From contig NZ_LR027842.1 in NCBI RefSeq assembly GCF_900607225.1, positions 990,651-1,054,650 on the forward strand: 64,000 bases of DNA. Reading direction: 5' to 3'. Source of the stretch: [Pseudopropionibacterium] massiliense. Its GTDB lineage: Bacteria > Actinomycetota > Actinomycetes > Propionibacteriales > Propionibacteriaceae. The notes under the pieces were generated by a model. The model did not search any database. It saw only the letters and a list, made by a program, of their open reading frames with translations, and was not told the origin of the DNA. Below, piece after piece: positions 7,051 to 23,232 of the stretch (position 1 is the first letter of the stretch; each line of letters starts with the position of its first letter). The position numbers were made by a program, and so were the translations under genes.

Positions 7051-9545
7051 AAGCCCCGATCTCGTGGCTGCGTGAACTGGTGAACCTGCCCGAGGGGGTT
7101 GGAACCAAGGAGATCGCCGACGCCTTCACGGCCCTCGGCCTCACCGTCGAGCACATCGACTCGACCGGCTCGCAGGTGACGGGTCCGCTCGTGATCGGTC
7201 GTGTTCTCAGCTTCACCGAGGAGCCGCAGAAGAACGGCAAGACCATCCGGTACTGCCGCGTCGACGTGGGCTCCCACAACGACCCCGCCGACGAGCAGTA
7301 CCCCGCATCCCGGGGCATCGTGTGCGGCGCCTCGAACTTCGTCGTCGGCGACCTCGTCGTCGTGGCGCTGCCCGGAGCCGTGCTGCCGGGCGATTTCCGG
7401 ATCTCCGCCCGCAAGACCTACGGGCACGTCTCCGACGGCATGATCTGCGCCGAGGACGAGATCGGGCTGGGCGAGGATCACACCGGGATCATCGTGATCC
7501 CCGAGTCGTCGGGGCTGCAGCCCGGCGACGACGCCCTGGTCGCGTTGTGGACCTCCGACGAGGTGCTGGACATCGACGTGACCCCGGATCTGTCCCACAG
7601 CCTGTCGTTGCGAGGACTGGGTCGCGAACTGGCCGTGGTCAACGGGGTCCCGTTCAGCGACCCCTACGACCTGCCGCTACCCGCCCCGGTCTCCGACGGA
7701 TACCCCGTCGTCCTGGAATCGGATCGCTGCTCCGCGTTCGTCGCCCTCACCATCGAGGGCTTCGACCCGGCCGCTCCGACGCCCAGGTCCATGGTGGACC
7801 GGCTGCGCGCCTGCGGCGTGCGTTCCATCTCCCTTCCCGTGGACGTCACCAACTACGTGATGCTCGAGTCCGGGCAGCCGCTGCACGCCTACGACGCGGC
7901 CAGACTGCAGGGACCGATCCGGGTGCGACTCGCCACCGAGGGGGAGACGATCACCACCCTCGACGGCGTCCACCGCACGCTCACGGCCGATGACCTGCTG
8001 ATCACCGACGACTCCGGCCCGATCGGGCTCGCCGGCGTCATGGGCGGGGAGACCACCGAGGTCTCCGCCGAGACCACGGCCATCGTGCTGGAGGCCGCGA
8101 CCTTCGCCCCGGCCAGTGTCTCCCACACGTTCAGGAGGCACGGGTTGCCGTCGGAGGCGTCCAAACGTTTCGAACGCACCGTCGATCCGGGGCTCGCATA
8201 CGCAGCCGCCCGTCGCGCCGCAGACCTGCTCGTGGAACACGGCGGCGGCCAGGTCCGCGGCGACCTCACGGTCGTCGGGCAGGCGCCGGCCCCGAACCGG
8301 ATCGACCTGCGCGCCGGGCTGATCCCGGCGGTCCTGGGTGCAGAGGTTGAGCTGGAGGAGATCCTCCGCGTGCTCGAGGCCGGTGGCTGCCGGGTGACCG
8401 CTCTCGGTGACTCCCTGACCATCGAGACCCCGACGTGGCGTCCCGATCTGCGCGACCCCTACGACATCGTCGAGGAGGTCGGGCGCAAGATCGGTTACCA
8501 CCGCATCGGGAGTCGACTTCCGAACGCACCCGCGGGAAGGGGCCTGACAGCGGCCCAGCGCGCCCGCCGCGCCGCTGTGCGTGCCGCGGCAGCCTCCGGT
8601 TTCACCGAGATCCTCAGCCTGCCGTTCGTCTCCGAAGCGGATCTGGACCGGATGGGTCTGGCCTCCGAGGACCCCCGGCGTGCCGTGGTGCGGTTGGCCA
8701 ACCCGCTCGCCGAGACTAGCCCCTACCTGCGCACCACGCTGCTCCCGGGCCTGTTCGCGGCGGTGACCAGGAACACATCCCGCTCCCTGACGGACCTGGC
8801 GATCTTCGAACGTGGCCTGGTCTACCTTGACGGGAACAACCCCGCGGCGCCGCGCCCCGGGGTGGAGGGGCGTCCCGGTGACGAGGAGATCGCCGCCCTG
8901 CAGGCTGCCATCCCGGAGCAGCCCGAGCTGCTGGCCGGCGTGGTGACCGGGGCGTGGCTTCCCGCAGGCTGGGACACCCCGGCGGTGGCAGCCGATTGGC
9001 GGCACGTCGTCGCGCTCGCGGAATCCGTGGCCCGGGCCACCGGGCACGCGCTCGAACGCCGCAACGCGGAGGTAGCGCCCTGGCATCCCGGTCGTTGCGC
9101 CGAACTCCTGCTCGCGGGACGAACGGTCGGGTATGCCGGCGAGCTGCACCCCGACGTGGTCCGGGACTTCGGGTTGCCCGCCCGGACCTGTGCGATGGAA
9201 CTCGACCTCGGGGTCCTGCTGGGGACCGAGGCGGGAATCCCCCGCATCGGGCTGCTCGCGGGTTTCCCCCTCGCCAAGGAGGACGTCGCCCTGATCGTCG
9301 ACGAGGACACGCCCGCGGTGGAGGTCCGGAAGGCCCTCGCCGAGGGGGCGGGTGATCTGCTGGAGAGCGTCAACCTGTTCGACGTCTATCATGGGGACCA
9401 GGTGCCCGAGGGCAGGAAGTCCCTGGCCTTCGGGTTGCGTTTCCGTGCGGCCGACCGAACACTGACCGACGCCGAGGCCGCGGCGGCCCGTGACGCGGCG
9501 GTCGCGGTGGCGGCCGAGAGGTTCGGCGCCACGCAGCGGACCTGA
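7047..9545 (+). CDS. pheT: Phenylalanyl-tRNA synthetase beta subunit
   Basis: The protein has 832 residues. In order it holds the tRNA-binding (EMAP-like) domain near residues 40-150, the B3/4 editing domain, B5 (about 400-480), the inactive class II core and the C-terminal anticodon-binding FDX-ACB domain (GFPLAKEDVALIVDE through RFRAADRTLTDAEA). The start ATG overlaps the pheS stop by four bases, so translation is coupled. The length is normal for actinobacteria. Confidence 0.96.
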   Translation: MKAPISWLRELVNLPEGVGTKEIADAFTALGLTVEHIDSTGSQVTGPLVIGRVLSFTEEPQKNGKTIRYCRVDVGSHNDPADEQYPASRGIVCGASNFVVGDLVVVALPGAVLPGDFRISARKTYGHVSDGMICAEDEIGLGEDHTGIIVIPESSGLQPGDDALVALWTSDEVLDIDVTPDLSHSLSLRGLGRELAVVNGVPFSDPYDLPLPAPVSDGYPVVLESDRCSAFVALTIEGFDPAAPTPRSMVDRLRACGVRSISLPVDVTNYVMLESGQPLHAYDAARLQGPIRVRLATEGETITTLDGVHRTLTADDLLITDDSGPIGLAGVMGGETTEVSAETTAIVLEAATFAPASVSHTFRRHGLPSEASKRFERTVDPGLAYAAARRAADLLVEHGGGQVRGDLTVVGQAPAPNRIDLRAGLIPAVLGAEVELEEILRVLEAGGCRVTALGDSLTIETPTWRPDLRDPYDIVEEVGRKIGYHRIGSRLPNAPAGRGLTAAQRARRAAVRAAAASGFTEILSLPFVSEADLDRMGLASEDPRRAVVRLANPLAETSPYLRTTLLPGLFAAVTRNTSRSLTDLAIFERGLVYLDGNNPAAPRPGVEGRPGDEEIAALQAAIPEQPELLAGVVTGAWLPAGWDTPAVAADWRHVVALAESVARATGHALERRNAEVAPWHPGRCAELLLAGRTVGYAGELHPDVVRDFGLPARTCAMELDLGVLLGTEAGIPRIGLLAGFPLAKEDVALIVDEDTPAVEVRKALAEGAGDLLESVNLFDVYHGDQVPEGRKSLAFGLRFRAADRTLTDAEAAAARDAAVAVAAERFGATQRT

Positions 9546-9565
9546 CCCGGCACGAAGGAGGAAGG

Positions 9566-10663
9566 ATGACCACCTCGCAGGCCGCTGGGGGATGCCCGAT
9601 TCGGCACGAGACGGGACACTTGAGGGTGGTGGGGCACCCGGAGGTGGTCGCGGTCGTGACCGACCCGGAGACCTTCTCCAGCGGGGTCTCCCGGTTCCTG
9701 CAGATTCCCAACGGTCTCGACGGTGAGGAACACGCCGCTTTTCGTGCCGTGATCGACCGGTTCTTCACCGCCGAGGCGCTCGCGGAGCTGGAACCGCGTC
9801 TGCGTGACGTGGCCCACCGACTCGTGGCGGGACTTCCCCGCGGGGAGGTGATCGACGTGGTCGGCGGTATCGGCACCCGCTACGCGGTCCAGGCGATGCT
9901 CGCATGGCTCGGCTGGGACCCGGACCTGGAGGAGGAACTCGTCGGATGGGTCGCCGACAATGCCGCTGCGACCCGCTCCGGTGAGATAGCACGCACCCGC
10001 GCCGTCGCGGAACGCTTCGACCAGATCATCGTCCGCGTGCTCCGGCCACGCCTGGAGCGTCTCGGCGAACCTGCCCGGGATGTCACCGACCAGCTGCTGC
10101 GGCAGCGGGTGCAGGGACGGGGTCTTCAGCATCCCGAGCTGGTCTCGATCCTGCGGAACTGGACCGGCGGTGACCTCGGGTCGCTGGCTCTGTGCGTCGG
10201 GGTGATCATCCATCAGCTGGCGGCGTTTCCCTCCCTGCTCCGGGAGCTGCGCGACCGGCTGGGGGACGCCGAGGCGACCGGCCGGGCCATCGACGAACTC
10301 CTGCGCATCGACGACCCCTTCGTCTCCAACAGGCGGATCACCACCCGCGTTACGGAGCTGGAGGGGGAGAGCATCGGGGCCGGTCAGCGCCTGGTGGTGG
10401 ACTGGACCCGAGCCAACCGCGACCCCGGGGTGTTCCCGGATCCCGACGCCTTCCGGCCCGAGGAGAACGCCTCCGAGAACCTCGTCTACGGCAGGGGCCC
10501 GCACGTCTGCCCGGGGCGCGGCCTGGCGACCCTGGAGCTGCGCGTGCTACTGGAGGAACTGCTCCCCGCGATCTCGGGGATCGAGATGCCGGAGGAACCG
10601 CGGGCCGTCCGGGCCGAGTTCCCGCTCGGGGGCTGGGCCAGCCGCCCCGTGATCCTCCGCTGA
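9566..10663 (+). CDS. Cytochrome P450
   Basis: This soluble haem-thiolate monooxygenase has 365 residues, somewhat short for the family. The haem ligand motif is YGRGPHVCPGRG with Cys about residue 315. The K-helix ExxR is ELLR in AIDELLRIDDPF. The I-helix reads TGGDLGSL, so the usual acidic-Thr pair for proton delivery is replaced by Gly-Ser. That hints at altered chemistry, such as peroxygenase use or a slow enzyme, though this is inference. AAGGAGGAAGG is the SD for ATG 9566. It follows pheT by 20 bases and faces the convergent putP gene. No ferredoxin or reductase gene is adjacent and the substrate is unknown. Confidence 0.85.
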   Translation: MTTSQAAGGCPIRHETGHLRVVGHPEVVAVVTDPETFSSGVSRFLQIPNGLDGEEHAAFRAVIDRFFTAEALAELEPRLRDVAHRLVAGLPRGEVIDVVGGIGTRYAVQAMLAWLGWDPDLEEELVGWVADNAAATRSGEIARTRAVAERFDQIIVRVLRPRLERLGEPARDVTDQLLRQRVQGRGLQHPELVSILRNWTGGDLGSLALCVGVIIHQLAAFPSLLRELRDRLGDAEATGRAIDELLRIDDPFVSNRRITTRVTELEGESIGAGQRLVVDWTRANRDPGVFPDPDAFRPEENASENLVYGRGPHVCPGRGLATLELRVLLEELLPAISGIEMPEEPRAVRAEFPLGGWASRPVILR

Positions 10664-10684
10664 GGTTCTCGCGGGGCCTTCCGG

Positions 10685-12199
10685 TCAGCCCTCGACGGGG
10701 TCGGTGGCCAGTCCGCCCTTCCTGAAGTCCGCCACGAGGGCCACCGCCTCGTCGAATTCCTCATCCACGCCGGGCGCCACCTCGGTGGCCAGGGAAACGG
10801 CGACGGTCACGATCAGGTTCGCCACGAACCCGGGGAGCAGCTCGTAGAGGTCGAAGACCCCCCCGGACAGGTTCGCCCAGATCGCCGCCACGACGGCACC
10901 CGTCGCCATGCCCGCCAGCGCGCCCCAGCGGGTCAGCCGTCGCCAGTAGAGGGCCAGCAGCACGACGGGACCGAAGGATGCCCCGAACCCCGCCCATGCG
11001 AACGAGACCAGGTCGAGGATGCTGTCGTTGGCCTGCCACGCCATGAGGGCCGCAACCACGGAGACCAGCATCACCGCCACCCGACCCAGCAGGACGGAAC
11101 GTTTCTCGCCCAGCTCCTTGCGGTTGAACGCGTGGTAGAGGTCCTCCACGAGGGCGGAGGAGGAGACCAGTAGCTGGGAGCTGATCGTCGACATGATCGC
11201 GGCGAGGATCGCCGCGAGCATGAAACCGGCGACGAACGGGTGGAACAACAACTTCCCCAGCGAGATGAACACGGTCTCCGGATCGGCCAGCTGCCCGGCG
11301 TCGCGGCGGTAGGTGGCGATGCCGACCAGCGCCGTGGCCGCGGCTCCCAGGCAGGCCAGCGCCATCCAGCCGATGCCGATGCGCCGTCCGGCCTTCGCCT
11401 GCTGCGGGGTCTCCAGGGCCATGAACCGCACGATGATGTGCGGCTGCCCGAAGTATCCGAGCCCCCACGCGGCGGCCGAGACGATGCCCATCACCGAGGT
11501 GGAGGCGCCCCACAACGCCCACGCGTTCGCGTCGAGCTCGTTGATGGTCGACACCATTGGCCCGATGCCACCGAGCTGGAAAATACCGAACACCGGGACG
11601 GCGACCAGGGCGGTCACCATCATGAGTCCCTGCACCACATCGGTGTAGGCGACCGCCAGGAAACCGCCGACCAGGGTGTAGAGCACCGTGATTCCCGCCA
11701 CCAGCACCATGCCCAGGCGGTAGTCCACACCGAAGGAGGCCTCGAAGAACCGACCCCCCGCGACCATGCCGCTGGAGACGTAGAAGGTGAAGAACACCAG
11801 GATGATCACGCCCGCACCGATCTGGATCAGGCGGGAGCCGTCGTGCAGCCGGGCGCTCAGGAAGGTGGGGATGGTCAGCGAGTTGTCCGCCACCTCCGTG
11901 TAGGTCCGCAGCCGCGGCGCGGTGTACCGCCAGTTCAGCCAGGCACCGACGGTCAGCCCGATCGGGAGCCACATCGTCGACATTCCCGACAGGTAGAAGG
12001 CCCCGGGGAGCCCCATCAGCAGCCATCCGGACATGTCGGAGGCCCCGGCGGACAGGGCCGTGGAGAGGGGACCGAGGTTTCTCCCGGCCAGCATGTAGTC
12101 ATCCATGTCGTCGGTGCGTTGATAGGCCCAGAGCCCGATCACGATCATCGCGACGAAATAGATGATCATCGAGATCGCCTGGTAGGTCTGCTCGTTCAT
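10685..12199 (-). CDS. putP: Sodium/proline symporter
   Basis: This solute:sodium symporter (SSS family) of 504 residues has about 13 membrane helices. Family motifs include DDYMLAGRNLGPLSTALSAG near the N-terminus and the Na-site region ASDMSGWLLMGLPGAFYLSG. It imports proline with Na+. The ATG at 12199 has GGAGGT close upstream; an earlier in-frame codon at 12223 lacks an SD. It is divergent from the TetR gene at 12280, so the shared 80-base region may hold operators for both. The 3' end converges on the P450 gene with 21 bases between. Confidence 0.9.
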   Translation of the reverse strand: MNEQTYQAISMIIYFVAMIVIGLWAYQRTDDMDDYMLAGRNLGPLSTALSAGASDMSGWLLMGLPGAFYLSGMSTMWLPIGLTVGAWLNWRYTAPRLRTYTEVADNSLTIPTFLSARLHDGSRLIQIGAGVIILVFFTFYVSSGMVAGGRFFEASFGVDYRLGMVLVAGITVLYTLVGGFLAVAYTDVVQGLMMVTALVAVPVFGIFQLGGIGPMVSTINELDANAWALWGASTSVMGIVSAAAWGLGYFGQPHIIVRFMALETPQQAKAGRRIGIGWMALACLGAAATALVGIATYRRDAGQLADPETVFISLGKLLFHPFVAGFMLAAILAAIMSTISSQLLVSSSALVEDLYHAFNRKELGEKRSVLLGRVAVMLVSVVAALMAWQANDSILDLVSFAWAGFGASFGPVVLLALYWRRLTRWGALAGMATGAVVAAIWANLSGGVFDLYELLPGFVANLIVTVAVSLATEVAPGVDEEFDEAVALVADFRKGGLATDPVEG

Positions 12200-12279
12200 C
12201 GGTACCTCCGATCGAAGAAGCAACCCAACCTAATCGACCCGGGGACCATCCGGTGGCGATTCCGAATACCGGCTGTAGC

Positions 12280-12825
12280 ATGCACACCGTGCTGACCAGA
12301 GGACGGATAGTCGATGCGGGCCTGCGGATCTTGGACTCCTGGGGACTCGGCGACCTGTCCATGCGGCGCGTGGCGGACGAGCTCGGCGTCAAGGCCGGGG
12401 CGTTGTACTACCACGTGCCCAACAAACAGTCGCTGCTGGCCGGGATCGCCGACGTGATACTGACCCCCGTCACCGTTCCCGACGTGGCCGGGACGGGCGA
12501 CTGGCTCAGGGGCTGGTCCCACAACCTGCGTGGGGCGCTGCTGGCCCACCGCGACGGCGCCGAACTGGTCGCCTCGACCACGGCTCTGGGCATGGGCAGC
12601 GTGGACGCGACCGCGGCGGCCCGGGCGGTGCTGATCGAGCGGAACTGTCCCGAACCGGCGGCCACGGCGGCCGCTTTCCTGCACTTCGTCCTGGGACACG
12701 TCATGGCGGAGCAGACCCGCACCCAGCTGGTCGCCCTGGGGGTCCTCGACGGTTTCGACGCGGACGCATCCAGGGCGGACTTCAGCCACGGCGTGGAGCT
12801 TCTGGTCCGAGGCGTCACGGTCTGA
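12280..12825 (+). CDS. TetR-family transcriptional regulator (TetR_C-type ligand domain)
   Basis: The protein has 181 residues. The N-terminal helix-turn-helix reads RIVDAGLRILDSWGLGDLSMRRVADELGV...GALYYHVPNKQSLL, the TetR signature. The C-terminal part resembles the TetR_C_1 ligand/dimer domain of tetracycline-type repressors. I prefer ATG 12280 over GTG 12253 because homology starts there. The gene is divergent from putP, and local regulation of putP is possible but unproven. Confidence 0.8.
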   Translation: MHTVLTRGRIVDAGLRILDSWGLGDLSMRRVADELGVKAGALYYHVPNKQSLLAGIADVILTPVTVPDVAGTGDWLRGWSHNLRGALLAHRDGAELVASTTALGMGSVDATAAARAVLIERNCPEPAATAAAFLHFVLGHVMAEQTRTQLVALGVLDGFDADASRADFSHGVELLVRGVTV

Positions 12826-12879
12826 GGGGTGACGCGGGCGCGTGCCCGCCACAACTGGTCGGGAGCACCGAGCCGGGCA

Positions 12880-12928
12880 AGCTGGTTGAGCCGGGCCGTG
12901 AGGAACGAGCGGCCCGTGTCGAAACCAC
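12880..12928 (+). repeat. Intergenic palindromic repeat, copy 1
   Basis: The unit starts AGCTGGTTGAGCCGGGCC, passes through GAGGAACGAGCGGCCC and ends GTGTCGAAACC. Its inner GGGCCGT/CGGCCC parts can fold back. The same unit recurs at 22372, 54781 and, inverted, at 54678 and 54884. The 222-base gap 12826-13047 otherwise shows no gene. Confidence 0.75.
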
Positions 12929-13047
12929 ATCTGGCAGCCGGTGAGCGAACCGTATCGGACACCCTCACCCCGGGTTTGACACGATCCACCCGCCGGTGTT
13001 CACGGGCCGGCCCGGTCAGGGCCGGGAACGGCAACCCGCCCGCGGCG

Positions 13048-15882
<2,835 letters not shown>

Positions 15883-16025
15883 CAGCTTTTCTCCTCACAA
15901 CGTGCGACTGCGGAGTCGAGACTATCCCGCCGCGACCGGCCCGGTCGACCGCGCACGCGCAGCAGGAGCTTCTCGGAGGCTCCGCGGGCATGAGCCGGTC
16001 GATCCGGGCCGCGACGAAACTTCCC

Positions 16026-18345
<2,320 letters not shown>

Positions 18346-18349
<4 letters not shown>

Positions 18350-19248
18350 CACCCCGGTACACCCACCCCGACCACGACCTGCTCCTGGCCAAGGCCGGCA
18401 CCCTCATCGAGGCCCTGCCCTGGATCGGCCAGTTCGCGGGCGAGACCGTCGTCGTCAAGTACGGCGGCAACGCGATGATCGACGACGACCTCAAACGCGC
18501 CTTCGCCGAGGACATCGTTTTCCTGCGCCGCGTCGGGTTGAAACCGGTGGTCGTCCACGGCGGCGGACCCCAGATCAGCTCCATGCTGGAGCGGCTCGGC
18601 ATCACCTCGGAGTTCCGTGGCGGCCTCAGGGTGACCACGTCCGAGGCCATGGACGTGGTGCGCATGGTGCTGGTGGGGCAGGTCGGCAGGGAACTGGTGG
18701 GTCTCATCAACGCCCACGCCCCCTTCGCCGTCGGCATCTCCGGCGAGGACGGCGGACTGCTGCGGGCCCGGCGCCGCGGCCTGGTCGAGGGCGGCGAGGA
18801 GATCGACCTGGGACTCGTCGGCGACGTCGATTCCGTCGACCCCTCCGCGCTGCTCGACCTGATCGAGGCGGGTCGCATCCCCGTGGTCGCGACCGTGGCT
18901 CCCGGACCCGACGGCCAGATCTACAACGTCAACGCCGACACCGCCGCCTCGGCCCTGGCCCTCGCGCTCGGGGCGAAACGCCTGGTCATGCTCACCGACG
19001 TGGCGGGGCTGTACGCGGACTATCCCGACGACTCGACCATCATCACCTCCATCACCCCCGGGGAGGTGCGCCGGCTGATGCCTGGCCTCACCTCGGGGAT
19101 GGTGCCGAAGATGGAGGCGTGCGCGCGGGCCGTGGAGGGCGGGGTGCGCTCCGCGACCATCATCGACGGCCGCGTGCCGCACTGCCTGCTGTTGGAGATC
19201 TTCACCGACGACGGGGTGGGGACCATGGTCTGCGAGGAGCCGGCATGA
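18346..19248 (+). CDS. argB: Acetylglutamate kinase
   Basis: This amino-acid kinase family enzyme of 300 residues phosphorylates N-acetylglutamate, the usual feedback point for arginine. It shows VVKYGGNAM near residue 40, [17 protein letters not shown], the NVNADTAA segment, and [11 protein letters not shown] in the ATP-binding half. ATG 18346 overlaps the argJ stop (ATGA). An apparently longer in-frame extension upstream lies inside argJ and is rejected. Confidence 0.95.
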
Positions 19249-20409
19249 GCCACGAAACCGAGCTCGGGGTCCGCTACGGGGCGGTCATGATGAACGCCTT
19301 CGGCGCGCCTCGCAGGGTCTTCGCCCGCGGCGAGGGCATCCACCTGTGGGACGTCGACGGCAACCGCTACACCGACCTGCTGGCCGGAATCGCCGTCAAC
19401 GCACTGGGGCACGCGCATCCCGCCGTGGTGGAGGCCGTCACCGGACAGCTGAACACCCTCGGGCACATCTCCAACTTCTTCGCATCCGAACCGCAGATCC
19501 GGCTGGCGGAACGCCTCTCGGAGGCGGCCGGTGGCGGCAGGGTCTTCCTCGCCAACTCGGGCGCCGAGGCGAACGAGGCCGCGTTCAAGCTGACACGACT
19601 CACCGGCCGGGGCCGTGTCGTGGCGATGGAGGGATCCTTCCACGGCCGGACCATGGGGGCGCTGGCCGTCACCCACACCGAGAAGTACCGGAAGCCCTTC
19701 GAACCGCTTCCCGGGGAGGTTGCATTCGTTCCCTTCGGTGACGCCGGGGCCCTCGAAGCAGCGGTGGACGAAACGGTGGCCGCGGTGGTCGTCGAACCCG
19801 TCCAGGGGGAGTCCGGGGTGATCCCGGCCCCGGAGGGATACCTGGCCGCCGCCCGGGAGATTACGGCCCGGACCGGGACACTGCTGTGGATCGACGAGGT
19901 CCAAACCGGCATCGGCCGTTGCGGGGAACTGCTGCTGAGCCGTTCCCAGGGCGTGACGGCGGACTTGGTGACCGTGGCCAAGGGACTCGGGAACGGCTTC
20001 CCCGTCGGGGCCTGCATCGCGACGGGTGGCGCCGCGGACCTGCTGACCCCCGGCGGGCACGGCAGCACCTTCGGGGGCAATCCCGTCGCTGCCGCGGCAG
20101 GCAACGCGGTCCTGGACGTGCTGGGCAGCGGCCTGCTCGAGAACGTCCGCCGCGTCGGCGACTGGTTCGCCTCCGAGGTGACGGGCCTGGAACACCCCGA
20201 GATCACCGGGGTGCGTGGGGCGGGGTTGCTGCGCGGTATCGTGCTGAACCGGGACGTGGCCCCACGGGTGGTGGAGCTGGCCCTGTCGGAGGGATGGGTG
20301 CTCAACGCTCCGCGCCCCGATGTGCTGCGGATCGCCCCGCCACTGATCATCACGGAGGACGACCTGCGCCCCTTCGTGACTGCCCTGCCCGGATGGTTGG
20401 AGAGATGCA

Positions 20410-20417
<8 letters not shown>
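19245..20417 (+). CDS. argD: Acetylornithine aminotransferase
   Basis: This PLP-dependent class III aminotransferase has 390 residues. It shows the [16 protein letters not shown]-terminal motif, [15 protein letters not shown] for phosphate binding, the [15 protein letters not shown] strand with the PLP-contacting Asp, and the Schiff-base Lys in [15 protein letters not shown]. It makes N-acetylornithine. ATG 19245 overlaps argB (ATGA), with CGAGGAGCC as SD. In most actinobacteria argF follows, but here argR comes next with an eight-base overlap. Confidence 0.95.
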
Positions 20418-22319
<1,902 letters not shown>

Positions 22320-22371
22320 CGGGTGAGTGATCGAGGCCGGGTGGACCGGCCACCTCGAGACCCTCCCCTCG

Positions 22372-22423
22372 TGAAGTTGGTTGAGCCGGGTCGCGAGGAA
22401 CGAGCGGCCCGTGTCGAAACCAT
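22372..22423 (+). repeat. Intergenic palindromic repeat, copy 2
   Basis: GAAGTTGGTTGAGCCGGGTC, then GAGGAACGAGCGGCCC and GTGTCGAAACC, is nearly identical to the copy at 12880. It lies between argH and its terminator in the same orientation. Confidence 0.75.
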
Positions 22424-22479
22424 GTTCGGCCCGCGGGCCGGTCCCGGGTCGGCCTCGAAGAACGAAGAACACCGCACTG

Positions 22480-22522
22480 AAACCTCTGGGCCCCCGATCC
22501 TGGATCGGGGGCCCAGAGGTTT
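22480..22522. terminator. Bidirectional terminator between argH and the metallothionein-like gene
   Basis: This is a perfect 20-bp stem (22480-22499 with 22503-22522) around a CTG loop. The arms read AAACCTCTGGGCCCCCGATC and its complement, so an A-run leads in and a T-run leads out on both strands. It can end argH transcripts from the left and the zinc-operon transcript from the right. Confidence 0.9.
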
Positions 22523-22526
22523 GCGC

Positions 22527-22853
22527 TCAGGCGGCGTGACGGCAGTTCGGGCAGGTGCAGTCCTCGCAGACGCAGGAGGAGCAGGAGGAGCAGCTGCAGG
22601 AGCCGCAGGAACAGGCGCTGTGCGAGCAGTTCGGGCAGGTGCAGTCCTCGCAGGTGCAGGTTGCGCAGGTGCCGGAGCAGCTGCCGCAGGTGCAGGTGGT
22701 GCACTCGTCGTAGTGGCCGTCGTGCTCGCGGTGCGCGTGGCCGTCGTGGATGTAGTCGACGTGGTCGAAGTGGATCACGGCCTCGTGGCCGCAGTTCGGG
22801 CCGTGGGTGTGTTTGTGGGCCTCGGCGGCGATGTGTTCAGTGGTCGTGGTCAT
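22527..22853 (-). CDS. Cys/His-rich metallothionein-like protein
   Basis: The protein has 108 residues, with 21 Cys and 14 His by my count. Residues 7-50 are His/Asp-rich (HKHTHGPNCGHEA, HVDYIHDGHAHREHDGH). Residues 51-104 hold 20 Cys, nearly all as CxC or CxxC. The block C-x-C-E-D-C-T-C-P-N-C occurs twice (66-76 and 94-104) and is also visible as a direct DNA repeat. There is no signal peptide or membrane segment. A soluble zinc- or copper-storing protein is the natural reading. It overlaps the 3' end of the zinc-type ArsR gene by 17 bases, so the two form one operon. Confidence 0.75.
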   Translation of the reverse strand: MTTTTEHIAAEAHKHTHGPNCGHEAVIHFDHVDYIHDGHAHREHDGHYDECTTCTCGSCSGTCATCTCEDCTCPNCSHSACSCGSCSCSSCSSCVCEDCTCPNCRHAA

Positions 22854-23178
22854 GTTTCCCCTCCTGGGTGTGTTTCATGGCATCGCCCAGGATGTGGGCG
22901 ATGTGCTGATCGCAGATGCTGTACCAGATCTCCTGCCTCTGCCTGCGAGTGGCGACCATGCGGGCGTCCCGCAGTATGCGCAGGTGTTGGGAGACCAGAG
23001 GCTGGGAAAGCCCGAGTTCCTCGACGAGCTGTCCCACGGTGTGCTCTCGGCTGGAGAGCAGATGCACGATTGCAGCACGCACCGGGTTCGCCAACGCCTT
23101 GAAGAGACTGCTGACCGGCTCGTACTCGGTGGCTTTCGTGCCAGACACATTCTCATTCTTATATGCGAATGTTTGCAT
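22837..23178 (-). CDS. ArsR/SmtB-family zinc-type metalloregulator
   Basis: This winged-helix repressor has 113 residues. The core reads LFKALANPVRAAIVHLLSS, with recognition helix SQPLVSQHLRILRDARMV. Helix alpha5 contains D-Q-H, ten residues, H-T-Q-E, which is exactly the D-x-H-x10-H-x2-E metal site of zinc sensors such as SmtB/CzrA. A His tail (HDHDH) ends the protein. No inducer Cys pair of the arsenic type is seen. The ATG at 23178 sits inside a palindrome; a GTG ten codons later is an alternative start. Zinc binding should release DNA and switch on itself and the metallothionein-like gene. Confidence 0.85.
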   Translation of the reverse strand: MQTFAYKNENVSGTKATEYEPVSSLFKALANPVRAAIVHLLSSREHTVGQLVEELGLSQPLVSQHLRILRDARMVATRRQRQEIWYSICDQHIAHILGDAMKHTQEGKHDHDH

Positions 23179-23184
23179 TGCAAA
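23154..23184. promoter_or_regulatory. Candidate operator for the SmtB-type repressor
   Basis: Two inverted repeats lie at the gene start: CATTC (23154-23158) with GAATG (23167-23171) around an 8-base centre, and a perfect TTTGCA-T-TGCAAA at 23172-23184. They are AT-rich relative to their surroundings and lie between arsR and tyrS. Which one is bound is unknown. Confidence 0.5.
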
Positions 23185-23232
23185 TCTGGGATGCGGGATG
23201 AATCCGCACGAGCGCGTGAGTAGGCTGCCTCC

